Positions 9,410-17,653 of a stretch of DNA of 42,929 nucleotides are shown piece after piece; position 1 is the stretch's first letter; every line of letters begins with the position of its first letter. The stretch is taken from NCBI GenBank assembly GCA_903906515.1, contig CAIVKO010000166.1:1-42929 (forward strand), in the 5' to 3' direction. A program made the translations under genes and the position numbers. Source of the stretch: Akkermansiaceae bacterium. GTDB lineage: Bacteria > Verrucomicrobiota > Verrucomicrobiia > Verrucomicrobiales > Akkermansiaceae. Below the pieces are notes generated by a model, which ran no database searches, was not told where the DNA came from, and was given only the letters and a program-made list of their open reading frames with translations.

Positions 9410-9742
9410 TCAGAAAGGCTTCATGATTGCCAGATATGCGGCGTATGTGGCGGCAAGCAGGCAGAGCAGAAGCACGATTGAAGAGGGGAGCACCTTGCGC
9501 TTTGCCAAGGTTGGGGCCACGCCGATAAACAGCCACAAACCGAGTTTGATCATCCACCAGGCATGATGCATCGGTGGTTTGCCAAGCATGGCGAAACCGA
9601 GAAGCAGCACCAGCACGAGTGATATGCCGTGGAGCATGGAAGCACCCTTTTTGCCGGATCCGGCTAGCAGGATGGATCCAAGCGATGTGAAGAGGGCGAA
9701 GACTCCGGCGATGTGGAGTGTTTTGAGGAGGAGGATGTTCAT
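9410..9742 (-). CDS. Small integral membrane protein, four predicted helices
   Basis: 110 residues from the ATG at 9742; the frame continues upstream but MNILLLKTLHIAG is the more typical membrane-protein start. Hydrophobic segments at about residues 5-27, 37-51, 64-79 and 86-104 predict four inner-membrane helices. The conserved-looking His (LHIAGVFALF and PPMHHAWWMIKLGLW) resembles SirB/CopD-like small membrane proteins, where such histidines can bind haem or metal, but the match is not firm. It is divergent from the thioredoxin-fold gene at 9919, with 176 nt between them for promoters. Confidence 0.65.
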   Translation of the reverse strand: MNILLLKTLHIAGVFALFTSLGSILLAGSGKKGASMLHGISLVLVLLLGFAMLGKPPMHHAWWMIKLGLWLFIGVAPTLAKRKVLPSSIVLLLCLLAATYAAYLAIMKPF

Positions 9743-9918
9743 GGTTGGGGTGTTGCGCCCGCAGACTCCGCCATCATCCACTACGACGCAAATCAAAAAT
9801 CCGCTCCTTCCATAACAGGCATGCGTGTGAGGGTTGACGATTTTGACCTGAAACCATGCGCGGACGGGGAGATTTTAGAAGGGTTGTAAAAACCGAATTT
9901 ATGTGATAGCTTCCAACT

Positions 9919-10509
9919 ATGCCTGAAGTTCTTTCCACATTTCGATTGGGCGCCGGGGTTGCGGTTCCGGATTTTTCCCTGCCTGATGCAGACGGTCGTA
10001 TGGTTTCGTTGGCCGAGGCGTTAGGGCATCAGGGGTTGTTGGTGGTGTTTGCGTGTAATCATTGTCCGTTCGTGATCCATGTGGCGGACGCACTGGGCCG
10101 TTTGGCCTCTGAAATCAAAGCGATGGGAATCCACACCGTGGCGATCAATTCGAACGATGTGGAGCGTTACCCGCAGGATGCCGCAGCCAAAATGAAATCC
10201 TTCGCTGCGGAACACGGTTGGGAGTTTCCCTATCTGATCGATGAAAGTCAGGAAACCGCCAAGGCATACGGCGCGGCCTGCACGCCGGATTTTTTCCTGC
10301 TGGATGGCGAGGGCAGGCTGTTTTATTCTGGGCAGTTTGATTATTCCCGCCCGAGCGGTGCTGTGGCGGCGCATGGTGGCGATCTACGGGAAGCCGTGAG
10401 AAGAATGCTTTGCGGGGAGGAGGCGCTTGCCCGTCCCTATCCGAGCAGCGGTTGCAATATCAAATGGAAGCCGGGAAACGAGCCGGATTGGTGGGGCGTC
10501 TCAGTTTGA
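9919..10509 (+). CDS. Thioredoxin-fold protein, AhpC/TSA (peroxiredoxin-like) family
   Basis: 196 residues, no signal peptide, so probably cytoplasmic. The N-terminal part follows the AhpC/TSA pattern (VPDFSLPDADGRMVSLAEAL). The active-site motif is CNHCPFV with Cys46 and Cys49, and the C-terminus has the family-specific SSGCNIKWKPGNEPDW. This subgroup of PRX-like thiol proteins is widespread and its true substrate is not established; a thiol peroxidase or disulfide reductase role is inferred. The first ATG after the divergent promoter region was chosen as start. A type A repeat lies about 45 nt after the stop. Confidence 0.9.
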   Translation: MPEVLSTFRLGAGVAVPDFSLPDADGRMVSLAEALGHQGLLVVFACNHCPFVIHVADALGRLASEIKAMGIHTVAINSNDVERYPQDAAAKMKSFAAEHGWEFPYLIDESQETAKAYGAACTPDFFLLDGEGRLFYSGQFDYSRPSGAVAAHGGDLREAVRRMLCGEEALARPYPSSGCNIKWKPGNEPDWWGVSV

Positions 10510-10554
10510 GTGGTTAGATATGGAAAGCTTTTCCCTCGGAGTGTTCATTGGCTT

Positions 10555-10583
10555 CGACGGTCACAGACCGCCGCTACAAGCGG
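10555..10583. repeat. Palindromic repeat type A, copy 4 (provides the stop codon of the MidA-like gene)
   Basis: CGACGGTCACAGACCGCCGC followed by TACAAGCGG differs from the copy at 565-592 by one base in the hairpin core. The TAG stop of the minus-strand methyltransferase (10576-10574) is the conserved TTGTAG part of the repeat. It also lies just downstream of the plus-strand gene ending at 10509, between convergent genes. Confidence 0.8.
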
Positions 10584-11554
10584 TACGTTGCCTTTTGGTC
10601 CAGCACCAGAAAGGCTTTTCCAGCACCTTCCGGGTTTGTCAGATCGTGGTCGATGGACGATGACGGATTCGCATGGTTTTGGAGAAAGGTGGCGAAGTCG
10701 CACAATGTCACCTCATCCGTCCATGGTGCGCTCCAGCGGATGATGTCGGTGAAATTCACGTCGGCGGTCAGGTCCTGGCGTCCCGGGTTTTGATAGATTT
10801 TCATCCCTTCCATCCGCTGCTGCATGAGATAGCCGCGCACGGTCCCCCGTGGTCGGCGGTGGTAGAGGGTGTCCGCGGTGGATCCGTAATCGATGGTCAG
10901 CATCCGCCCGGATTTCCAGTGCGGCTGCCATGCTTCCAGCCAGAGGCGGTAGGAATCGTGCACTTCGATCCATTGGCCTGGCGGGTGGTTGTCGGAAAAC
11001 CCGGATGAATCCGGCAATGGTGCGGGTGACAGCAGAGACTCTAACGGATTTCCGGCGGAGTTGAAAGTCACCGCGAGTTCCCGCCAGCCCTCTGGCGATT
11101 TGCAGAATCTTTTGACGGGAAATGCATCCACAAGTTCGTTGGAAAAAATGACAGCCTTCCCGCGGCAGGCGTCAAGTGCAGCGGCGGGGCAGTCGTGCCA
11201 GACGGCGGATTTTCCCAGGAGTTTTTTCTGCAGATCCGCGAGTGGTGCCGATGTTTCCACCAGATGCAGGCGGGTGCGCCATTTGGTGTGCCATGGCAGG
11301 TGTTTCATCACGGCGGCAGCCAGTTTTCCCTCGCCGGGACCGATTTCGATCAGATTACGGCACCCACATTTCGTCATCGCTCTTAACGCCCAGTTCGCGA
11401 TGGCCTTGCCCGGCATTTCCGAGAGCACCGGGGCGGTGGTGAAGTCGCCGTGCAGGCCGACCCCGGTGATCCGCCGCGCGTAGTATCCGCGTGCGGGATC
11501 GTGCAGTGCCCGCCGCATGAATTCTTCGAAGGAAATGGGAGTTTCAGACATCAT
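10574..11554 (-). CDS. Class I SAM-dependent methyltransferase, MidA/NDUFAF7 (COG1565) family
   Basis: 326 residues from ATG 11554 (a second ATG follows at once). The longer upstream frame was rejected because it runs back through the bS16 terminator and into rpsP. The N-terminal MSETPISFEEFMRRALHDPARGYYA and the pair NLIEIGPGEGKLA (SAM-binding motif I) and IFSNELVDAFPVKRF are diagnostic of the family, as is MLTIDYGS. The mitochondrial relative NDUFAF7 methylates an arginine of a complex I subunit; the bacterial target is unknown. The last residues (about TYRL and the stop) come from a palindromic repeat. The gene is downstream of rpsP but separated from it by a terminator. Confidence 0.88.
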   Translation of the reverse strand: MMSETPISFEEFMRRALHDPARGYYARRITGVGLHGDFTTAPVLSEMPGKAIANWALRAMTKCGCRNLIEIGPGEGKLAAAVMKHLPWHTKWRTRLHLVETSAPLADLQKKLLGKSAVWHDCPAAALDACRGKAVIFSNELVDAFPVKRFCKSPEGWRELAVTFNSAGNPLESLLSPAPLPDSSGFSDNHPPGQWIEVHDSYRLWLEAWQPHWKSGRMLTIDYGSTADTLYHRRPRGTVRGYLMQQRMEGMKIYQNPGRQDLTADVNFTDIIRWSAPWTDEVTLCDFATFLQNHANPSSSIDHDLTNPEGAGKAFLVLDQKATYRL

Positions 11555-11569
11555 GGCCTGACCAAACAA

Positions 11570-11601
11570 AACAACCGCAGTCCTTGCGGAACGCGGTTGT
11601 T
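11570..11601 (-). terminator. Rho-independent terminator of rpsP
   Basis: A 9-bp perfect stem (AACAACCGC at 11570-11578 with its complement at 11593-11601) and a 14-nt loop. On the minus strand it is followed by TTGTTTGG. It lies 31 nt past the rpsP stop at 11632 and just before the MidA-like gene. Confidence 0.75.
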
Positions 11602-11631
11602 CTGAAAAGTGGTGGGGTTGCCGACAGTCGA

Positions 11632-11886
11632 TCAGGCTTTGGTCGCCGCAGTGCGGGCCTTGCGGATGATGCTGTTGACGGTTTCCGAGGGCTTGGCGCC
11701 GACGGCGAGCCATTTATCGGCGATGGCCAGATCAATGGTGTAGTTGGTGCCTTCGATCTTTGGATCGTAGGTGCCAAGTTGTTCGATGTAACGACCGTCG
11801 CGACGCTTGCGGCTGTCAACGGCAACGATTTTATAGTAAGGGCGGTCTTTGGTTCCCTTGCGATTGAGGCGGATGGATACGGACAT
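11632..11886 (-). CDS. rpsP: 30S ribosomal protein bS16
   Basis: 84 residues, the normal length for bS16. The start [20 protein letters not shown] and the later [15 protein letters not shown] are the standard bS16 signature. It binds 16S rRNA early in small-subunit assembly. In many bacteria rpsP is followed by rimM and trmD; here a terminator and a MidA-like methyltransferase gene follow, so the usual operon is broken. About 200 nt separate it from the divergent methyltransferase gene and should hold its promoter. Confidence 0.97.
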   Translation of the reverse strand: MSVSIRLNRKGTKDRPYYKIVAVDSRKRRDGRYIEQLGTYDPKIEGTNYTIDLAIADKWLAVGAKPSETVNSIIRKARTAATKA

Positions 11887-12087
11887 GGTGAGGCTCGATT
11901 AGGCCGGTCGGCAGACAGGCGGGCGCGGAAATTGGAAGATCCTCGCCCGGTTGCCAAGCAGAATCTTACGTAAATTTGAATTTCCAAAGATTTTTCGCGG
12001 ATTCTACCCCGAAAACCGGCCATCGACGGGTCGCTGGGAGCAGGAATGGGTTTCCATTCCGGGGAATTTCGTGCAGCCTGCGTGACC

Positions 12088-12828
12088 ATGCGCCGCACGC
12101 AAGTCGTCCATACATCTCACCAATCGCTCGAAATCTGGAAATCCGCGCATGCGACGGAATTCCGAGTCGAGGGCGCGGTCCACGCGTCATTTCACCGGCA
12201 GCGGTTTCTCACCGGGCTGGCCTGGGACATGATCGCGGCGGGAGCTTTGCTGGGTCGGCATGATCCACCACGATCGATCCTGATGCTCGGTTTGGCAGGC
12301 GGCACCGCATTCCGGATTTTGAGGCATTTGCTGCCGGATTGCCGGCTGACGGCGATCGATATCGACCCCGGGATTGTCGACCTCGCCCGCGAGCACATGG
12401 AGCTCGATGCCTTGGGGATCGAGGTGAGACTTGGCGATGCCTACTCATGGCTGGAGAAAAACCGGCGCTCGTTTGACGTGGTGATCGACGATATTTATCT
12501 GGCGGGTAAAACCGATGTTTTCCGTCCGCGGGCGTGGGATGGCGGTTTGATCGGTCATCTTAAGCGAGCGGTGGCCCCGGGCGGGGTGTTGGCGGTCAAT
12601 CTGGTGACGGGCGAGGGGCATCGGACGATGCAATCGCTGACCCGGCGCTTGCTGCGTGGCGCTTTTTCGGTGGTGCGGACGGTCAAGTCCGCGGAGGCGA
12701 TGAACGAGGTGCTTGTGGCGGGCGATTTTGTGGCCACCGGTCGCAGGTTGCGTGGCTATAACGAATCGTTTTCTAACTGGCGCGACTGTGATTATTGGCA
12801 GCGCTTGGAAGTCACCCGCATTTACTGA
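12088..12828 (+). CDS. Spermidine-synthase-like SAM methyltransferase
   Basis: 246 residues from ATG 12088; an earlier in-frame ATG at 12046 is possible, but the segment before MRRTQVVHTS is not family-like. It has a Rossmann core: motif I LMLGLAGGTAFRIL, acidic loop AIDIDPGIVDLAREHM, then LGDAYSWL and FDVVIDDIYLAGK. This layout resembles SpeE-type aminopropyltransferases and their methyltransferase-like relatives, but I cannot place the polyamine-binding residues, so the substrate is unknown. The stop overlaps the convergent GH29 gene by 7 nt, which marks the border between the housekeeping stretch and the glycan operon. Confidence 0.75.
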   Translation: MRRTQVVHTSHQSLEIWKSAHATEFRVEGAVHASFHRQRFLTGLAWDMIAAGALLGRHDPPRSILMLGLAGGTAFRILRHLLPDCRLTAIDIDPGIVDLAREHMELDALGIEVRLGDAYSWLEKNRRSFDVVIDDIYLAGKTDVFRPRAWDGGLIGHLKRAVAPGGVLAVNLVTGEGHRTMQSLTRRLLRGAFSVVRTVKSAEAMNEVLVAGDFVATGRRLRGYNESFSNWRDCDYWQRLEVTRIY

Positions 12829-13850
12829 CCCTCACGTATGTTCAGTTGCTTGCCGATTTCCGCAAGCACCTCGATGCTGGCAGGCTCGAACCGGCCATTC
12901 TTGTTAGGTCCGACATTGAGCAGGAAATTCGAATGCCTGTTGTTAGCCCTCTTCAGGAGATCGACGACCTGACTGGCGGTTTTCGGGCGAGTGCCTTCGG
13001 ACCAAAACCAGCCTTTCTCCAGGGTCCAGCACGTTTCGCCCGGATACTGGTTGTCTTCCGGGAGTTCCGTCATCTCCTTCACCGCGATGTCCAGAAATGG
13101 AGTGCCCTTCTTTTTCCAATCCCACCAGTTTGCGATGCCTAACACGTCGCGACTGAGGCTGCGGTAGAAGGCGCTCGCATCCGCCGCCGGCATGATTCCT
13201 TCTTCAAGGCCGTCGTTCCAGATGCAGAACGCTTCGGGGTATTTCTCCACCAGTTCAGAGATTTGTTTCTTTTGAAAATCGACCTGTTCGGCAAACGAAT
13301 GCGTGGCTGGATCACACTCGGGCGGCAGCACCTTGTATTCACTTTTGAATTCCTTGTTCCGCCAGCAGTAATAAAGCCCAACCTTGAGGCCGCGGCTGGT
13401 GAAAGACTTGATGAACTGCGCGACGATATCCTGTTGGTAAGTGCACGCCGGATTCATCACGTCGTAGGTGGTGAATTTGCTGTCCCACAGGCAGAAGCCG
13501 CTGACATGTTTTGCGGTTAGAATGGCATATTTCATTCCGGCGGATTTGGCCGCATCCGCCCATGCGTCGGTATCGATCTTGCCGCCCGGGTTGAAGTCGG
13601 CTGGATTCTGGTATTCCGATACCCACTGGACGCCCTTGTAGGTCTCCATGTTATAGTGGATGAACATGCCGAATTTCAATTTCAGAAATTCATCCTGCAT
13701 TTTTTTGATGGATTTCTCAGCTGTAGCCGAGGGCGTGGCTGCATCGGCATTCGGTTGGATTGTGCCGCTTTCCTTTCCGTGGGAAAAACCAAGGGTTGCA
13801 ACTGCGAATACAAAACCCGCAGTCCAATGTTTCATGCGTATGGCCGTCAT
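12822..13850 (-). CDS. Alpha-L-fucosidase, GH29 (single domain)
   Basis: 342 residues with a signal peptide (about 1-25). The catalytic barrel is complete: FGMFIHYNMETYKGVQW at the start, KHVSGFCLWDSKFTTYD, then CIWNDGLEEG, in which Asp213 is at the position of the GH29 nucleophile (usually WFDG; here WNDG). It should remove alpha-L-fucose from glycans outside the cytoplasm. There is no C-terminal beta-sandwich as in the second GH29 (25777-27261). The start ATG forms an ATGA overlap with the stop of the preceding hydrolase gene, supporting 13850; an ATG at 13835 would also give a signal peptide. It is the last gene of the 15-gene block. Confidence 0.9.
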   Translation of the reverse strand: MTAIRMKHWTAGFVFAVATLGFSHGKESGTIQPNADAATPSATAEKSIKKMQDEFLKLKFGMFIHYNMETYKGVQWVSEYQNPADFNPGGKIDTDAWADAAKSAGMKYAILTAKHVSGFCLWDSKFTTYDVMNPACTYQQDIVAQFIKSFTSRGLKVGLYYCWRNKEFKSEYKVLPPECDPATHSFAEQVDFQKKQISELVEKYPEAFCIWNDGLEEGIMPAADASAFYRSLSRDVLGIANWWDWKKKGTPFLDIAVKEMTELPEDNQYPGETCWTLEKGWFWSEGTRPKTASQVVDLLKRANNRHSNFLLNVGPNKNGRFEPASIEVLAEIGKQLNIREGQ

Positions 13851-14659
13851 GGAGGTGTGGTGCCTTCCTTGCTAAGGAGTTCTATCAGCGGTGCGGGATC
13901 GGGCAATCCGTGGGGATGGTGGTCGCCGCCTTCCTTGGGGAAGGTTTTGAAGCGGCCGCCGGATTTTTCCCACAAGTCCACGACGAGTTTGGCGTTATCG
14001 ACGTAGGGCACGGTGTGATCCGCAGTGCCGTGCACGGAGATCAAAAACACGTTGTTCTTGATGGCAGGAGCAAAGCTGTCGGCCGCACGGATGGATTTCT
14101 CCATGGCTTCTTCGTCCGAAGTAAACTTGAACTCGGTCTTGTAGCGGGTCCAGTCACCTTTGCTGCCCTTGCCTTTTTCTGTGAGTTGGAATCCGCCGGG
14201 CCACGAGCGGACGTCACACACGCCGTTATCCAGATAGAGCACGCTGACACGATCGGGATGCAGGCGTGTCCATGCATTCACATAGAGCCCGCCTCGTGAG
14301 ATGCCGAGCAGGGCGGGACGCGCTGCGAGGCCGCGTTTTCCGTGAAGCTCCTCGTAAACTTTTTCCCAGACGGCCATGGATTCGGGCGAGCCGAACTGGT
14401 TGCTGACGCCCACATAGGCGACGTGCCAGCCTTTTGCAACAAGGCCGTCTTCGAGCGATTTGAGGTGGCCGCCGAATTCGCCGACCCAGAGCCAGGGTTT
14501 TCCGGGCGCCGCCTCCGTGGGTACTTTGAGGGTCAGCATTTTGCCCTCAATGGTGATAGTCTCAACCGTTGATGGGGGATTGGGCTTGGGTGCGTCTGCT
14601 GCGGGGCAGAGTGGCAGGGCAAGCAACGAATACAGCAAGCAGACGAGTGTGTGTTTCAT
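13847..14659 (-). CDS. Secreted alpha/beta hydrolase, putative carbohydrate esterase
   Basis: 270 residues from ATG 14659, which gives a signal peptide (MKHTLVCLLYSLLALPLCPA). The frame is open further upstream, but that part overlaps the end of the GH2 gene. The fold is shown by the nucleophile elbow GISRGG (Ser121), Asp214 in HGTADHTVPY and His in GGDHHPHG (about 247-250), in the normal order. Such proteins cut ester bonds; in this operon deacetylation or removal of another acyl group from the target glycan is the likely job. It is coupled to the GH29 gene by a 4-nt overlap. A peptidase or other esterase activity cannot be excluded. Confidence 0.82.
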   Translation of the reverse strand: MKHTLVCLLYSLLALPLCPAADAPKPNPPSTVETITIEGKMLTLKVPTEAAPGKPWLWVGEFGGHLKSLEDGLVAKGWHVAYVGVSNQFGSPESMAVWEKVYEELHGKRGLAARPALLGISRGGLYVNAWTRLHPDRVSVLYLDNGVCDVRSWPGGFQLTEKGKGSKGDWTRYKTEFKFTSDEEAMEKSIRAADSFAPAIKNNVFLISVHGTADHTVPYVDNAKLVVDLWEKSGGRFKTFPKEGGDHHPHGLPDPAPLIELLSKEGTTPP

Positions 14660-14753
14660 GAATGATTTTAAATGGGGTTCCTTTGGCTTCGCCGCTGATA
14701 CGGACGTGGGGTGCTCAATCTTTCGGTAATGATTCTCGATAGCGGCACAAATT

Positions 14754-17606
14754 TCAAGGTTCTTTTCGGTCAAAGAACTCACTGAATGAACCATCGGGAT
14801 TCTTTATCTGGGCCGGACTCGGCGGCGCGAAGATGGCATTCAATGTTTCCACCGGGAGGTCCGTTTTAGGGGTGATGTCCGATTGTGCATATTTAAACAA
14901 ACTATGTAGCATCTGCCGCGCGACGGCGCTTTGCGGTTTATGCAACAAATCCAAGGTGCAGGCGAGCAGCTTTCCTCGCCCGACTCTGGCCTCGAAAAGA
15001 TAGCCGAGCTTGTGATTGCGCTCGAAGTTATCGATGCCCTGTACGATGGGCCGATAGGCGGAAGGTGTAGCGTCCAAAACCAGTGCCCGGCTACCCATCA
15101 CCAGATCCCACCATTGCCAGTCACTGTGGTTCTCAGTCGGGAACTCCGACAGGGCTGGATGGCTCGAATCGATCAATAATCCCAGCGTTCCTGGGGCAAC
15201 CGCCTGCTTGCGTGATTCGCAAATGTTGCGAAACATCGTGTAACACCAAAAATCTGGAGCGAAGAAGCCTTCCACGCCGGGCAAACTATCCGGGGGGGGC
15301 AACAGCAAGACCGTTTTGCCATCGCGAAGAAGCTCCTGCGTGTCAAGGTCCCATGTGTGACGAATGGTGACGGATTCCGGAGGCGTGGTGTCCACCTGAT
15401 TGGGATAGATCCACAGCGGATAATAATTCTGATAGACGGTCTGTCCCAGTCGCAGTTGCAAATCATAACGCGCTGGTGCGGGCAGCTTGTCCAATGGAAT
15501 TGTCACGGTTCCAGCCGGGACTAGCCCTTGACCGTAATCACGCGCCGCCAATTCGCCTTCAGCGACGATTGTTTTATGGCCATCAACCAACCGCCAGATC
15601 AATGGAATCTGTTTCAAATCCGTCGGGCCATACTGCGCAATTTCAATCCGGGCAGTGAACATTTGGTCATTTGACCAAGTGTAGCTGTCCATTCTCGCCA
15701 GCGGAACGACCGGTCCACAGAAGTGGCGCCACGCTTCCGGGGTGATGAGTCCCTTGCTTTCCATGAAGGCATTGAGAATGCCAACCGGCGCGGTTCCCTG
15801 CCCTGGAAAATCCTGGAGGTCTAGCAGTTGAAATCCGCCGAAACCCGGAGTGCGCAAGCAGGCTTCGATGTCCTCACGGTAACATTGCACAGCCAGCGCA
15901 CCGGAAGCGGCGACGAAGGCATCGGCCTGATCCAGCATTCCCGCGGCATCCAACCGGCGACGAAAGGTTTCCAGATTCCATGGTTTTTGTATGCCGGTAT
16001 ATTTCTTGATCTCGCGGAAGTCCGGGAACACCTCGAACTGGCCTACTTCATGGCCGATTACCGGGATGGGCACATCCTTGATCGCTAACCGATAGTCATA
16101 GGTTGTGGCAGGGCGCAGACACTGGATATGGCCCAGCGGTTTATCGGCATGCGCAAAGGAACCTCGCACCGCATGCTCCGCTGAATCCGTCCTGGTCCGG
16201 ATAGTCGTCCAATAATCATCTCCTTCCGCCAGCTTCAACCGGTTGAAATCGTTGTTTGATCCTTGTGCATAGAGCCGCGTCGAATCAAACGCCTTCAACC
16301 CGGCCACTGTTTTTACTCGGTTCTCGCGTCCTTCCTTGATCTCGTTTCCCAGCGAGAACATGACAAACGAAGGATGATTGCCATAGGTTGTCAGAATGCG
16401 AGTTCCCTCCTCCAGGTTATAGGCGAGGGCCTTGTTGTTGTAAGAACCATTGTTATAGAGTTCCGGTTGCAGATAGATGCCCACACGGTCTGCCGCCGCA
16501 AAAGCCGCCTCTGGCGGTGTGCAGGTGTGGAACCGGTAGTGATTGATCCCATAGGATTTTGCCACTGTCAGCACGCGCATCCACTCGGCACGATCCATAG
16601 CCACATGCCCCTGCATCGGGAAAACCATGGCGTCGTGCTTGCCGCGGAGCATGAGGACGCGTCCGTTGATGGTGAATTGACCGTTCTTCGTTTTGAATTC
16701 CCGGAGTCCAAACTCCTCCTGGCGGATGTCTTGGAATATTTTTCCATTCACCGCTTCGGTCGCAAGCTTCACCTCCAAGCGATAAAGCGCTGGATGAAAT
16801 TCATCCCACAGCAGTGCATGGGACCCCAGTGGCAGGATGATAGAAAAGGTTGTGCCTCCCGGAACGGCGGTAAAGTCGCGGGTGATGTTGGTTGGCGTTA
16901 GGTCGTTCGCTTCCGGGACGTTGAACGGCGTGGCGGACAAAATAATCCGACCGCGCTGCGGAATGTTAGTGGTGTTGCCTATGGAGATATTTATCAGCGC
17001 CGCCTGGTGAGGCAGGTCTGGAGTCACGCGCACCTGTTGAATCCAAACCGGTTCGTGTGCCGTGAGATTCAGGTCTCCTAGAAGACCGTTCCATTTTGTC
17101 TGCGGGCTGGTGATAATCATGTGTCCGCCAACACCAAACGGACGGGTCTTGCTATCCACGCGGACTGTCAGCCGGTGCGAGCCGGGAGAAAGCTCCCCCA
17201 GTTGATATATTTGTGCGGTACCCAGAGCGTCCTGCGTGCCCAGGTAATTATCGTCCAACCAGGCCATGGTGACCTTGCTGCGTTCCAGAAAAAGTTCGAT
17301 AGAGCGCCCGCGCCAGTTTTCGGGAATTTGAAACGTTCTCTGATACCACGCGAATCCTTCGTAGGGATATTCTGAACTCAGTTCTTTGGTGATTTCCGCC
17401 GGTCCGGCTCGTGGACCTTGATGATTCTGTGCGAGGGTTCCTGGCAAATGCACCGTGCCTTCCAAGTCGCCGGTAAACCATTTCTCTTGTTCACCGGTTC
17501 CTTTGTAATCTAGCGAAAAACGCCATTCACCCGCGAGCGAGAGGCTTTCCACCGCACTTGCTGAAGACAGGCATGCCAGCAGCACCGTGAGAAGTGTGTG
17601 TTTCAT
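14754..17606 (-). CDS. Secreted glycoside hydrolase family 2 enzyme
   Basis: 950 residues from ATG 17606, which begins a signal peptide (MKHTLLTVLLACLSSASA). Domain order is a sugar-binding jelly roll (about 20-185, with WYQRTFQIP and FLERSKVTMAWLDDNYLG), an Ig-like domain (about 186-300) and a TIM barrel (about 305-600). SLGNE carries the acid/base Glu422, and GHEVGQFEV at about 519-527 is the likely nucleophile region (Glu520). The C-terminal part (about 735-900) resembles a glutamine-amidotransferase-like or ThuA-like domain seen in long GH2 proteins. Family 2 includes beta-galactosidases, mannosidases and glucuronidases; the sugar cannot be assigned here. It is 47 nt downstream of the SASA gene. 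Confidence 0.88.
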   Translation of the reverse strand: MKHTLLTVLLACLSSASAVESLSLAGEWRFSLDYKGTGEQEKWFTGDLEGTVHLPGTLAQNHQGPRAGPAEITKELSSEYPYEGFAWYQRTFQIPENWRGRSIELFLERSKVTMAWLDDNYLGTQDALGTAQIYQLGELSPGSHRLTVRVDSKTRPFGVGGHMIITSPQTKWNGLLGDLNLTAHEPVWIQQVRVTPDLPHQAALINISIGNTTNIPQRGRIILSATPFNVPEANDLTPTNITRDFTAVPGGTTFSIILPLGSHALLWDEFHPALYRLEVKLATEAVNGKIFQDIRQEEFGLREFKTKNGQFTINGRVLMLRGKHDAMVFPMQGHVAMDRAEWMRVLTVAKSYGINHYRFHTCTPPEAAFAAADRVGIYLQPELYNNGSYNNKALAYNLEEGTRILTTYGNHPSFVMFSLGNEIKEGRENRVKTVAGLKAFDSTRLYAQGSNNDFNRLKLAEGDDYWTTIRTRTDSAEHAVRGSFAHADKPLGHIQCLRPATTYDYRLAIKDVPIPVIGHEVGQFEVFPDFREIKKYTGIQKPWNLETFRRRLDAAGMLDQADAFVAASGALAVQCYREDIEACLRTPGFGGFQLLDLQDFPGQGTAPVGILNAFMESKGLITPEAWRHFCGPVVPLARMDSYTWSNDQMFTARIEIAQYGPTDLKQIPLIWRLVDGHKTIVAEGELAARDYGQGLVPAGTVTIPLDKLPAPARYDLQLRLGQTVYQNYYPLWIYPNQVDTTPPESVTIRHTWDLDTQELLRDGKTVLLLPPPDSLPGVEGFFAPDFWCYTMFRNICESRKQAVAPGTLGLLIDSSHPALSEFPTENHSDWQWWDLVMGSRALVLDATPSAYRPIVQGIDNFERNHKLGYLFEARVGRGKLLACTLDLLHKPQSAVARQMLHSLFKYAQSDITPKTDLPVETLNAIFAPPSPAQIKNPDGSFSEFFDRKEP

Positions 17607-17653
17607 GAATGAATCCCTAGCTTGATTGCTGTGGGGGAAAACATGAGGATGGT

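Noticed and set aside
12822-13850. GH29 gene as a truncated pseudogene because of its short length and WNDG motif
   Set aside because: Barrel motifs from start to end, the signal peptide and the nucleophile Asp are all present; single-domain GH29 proteins of this length exist.
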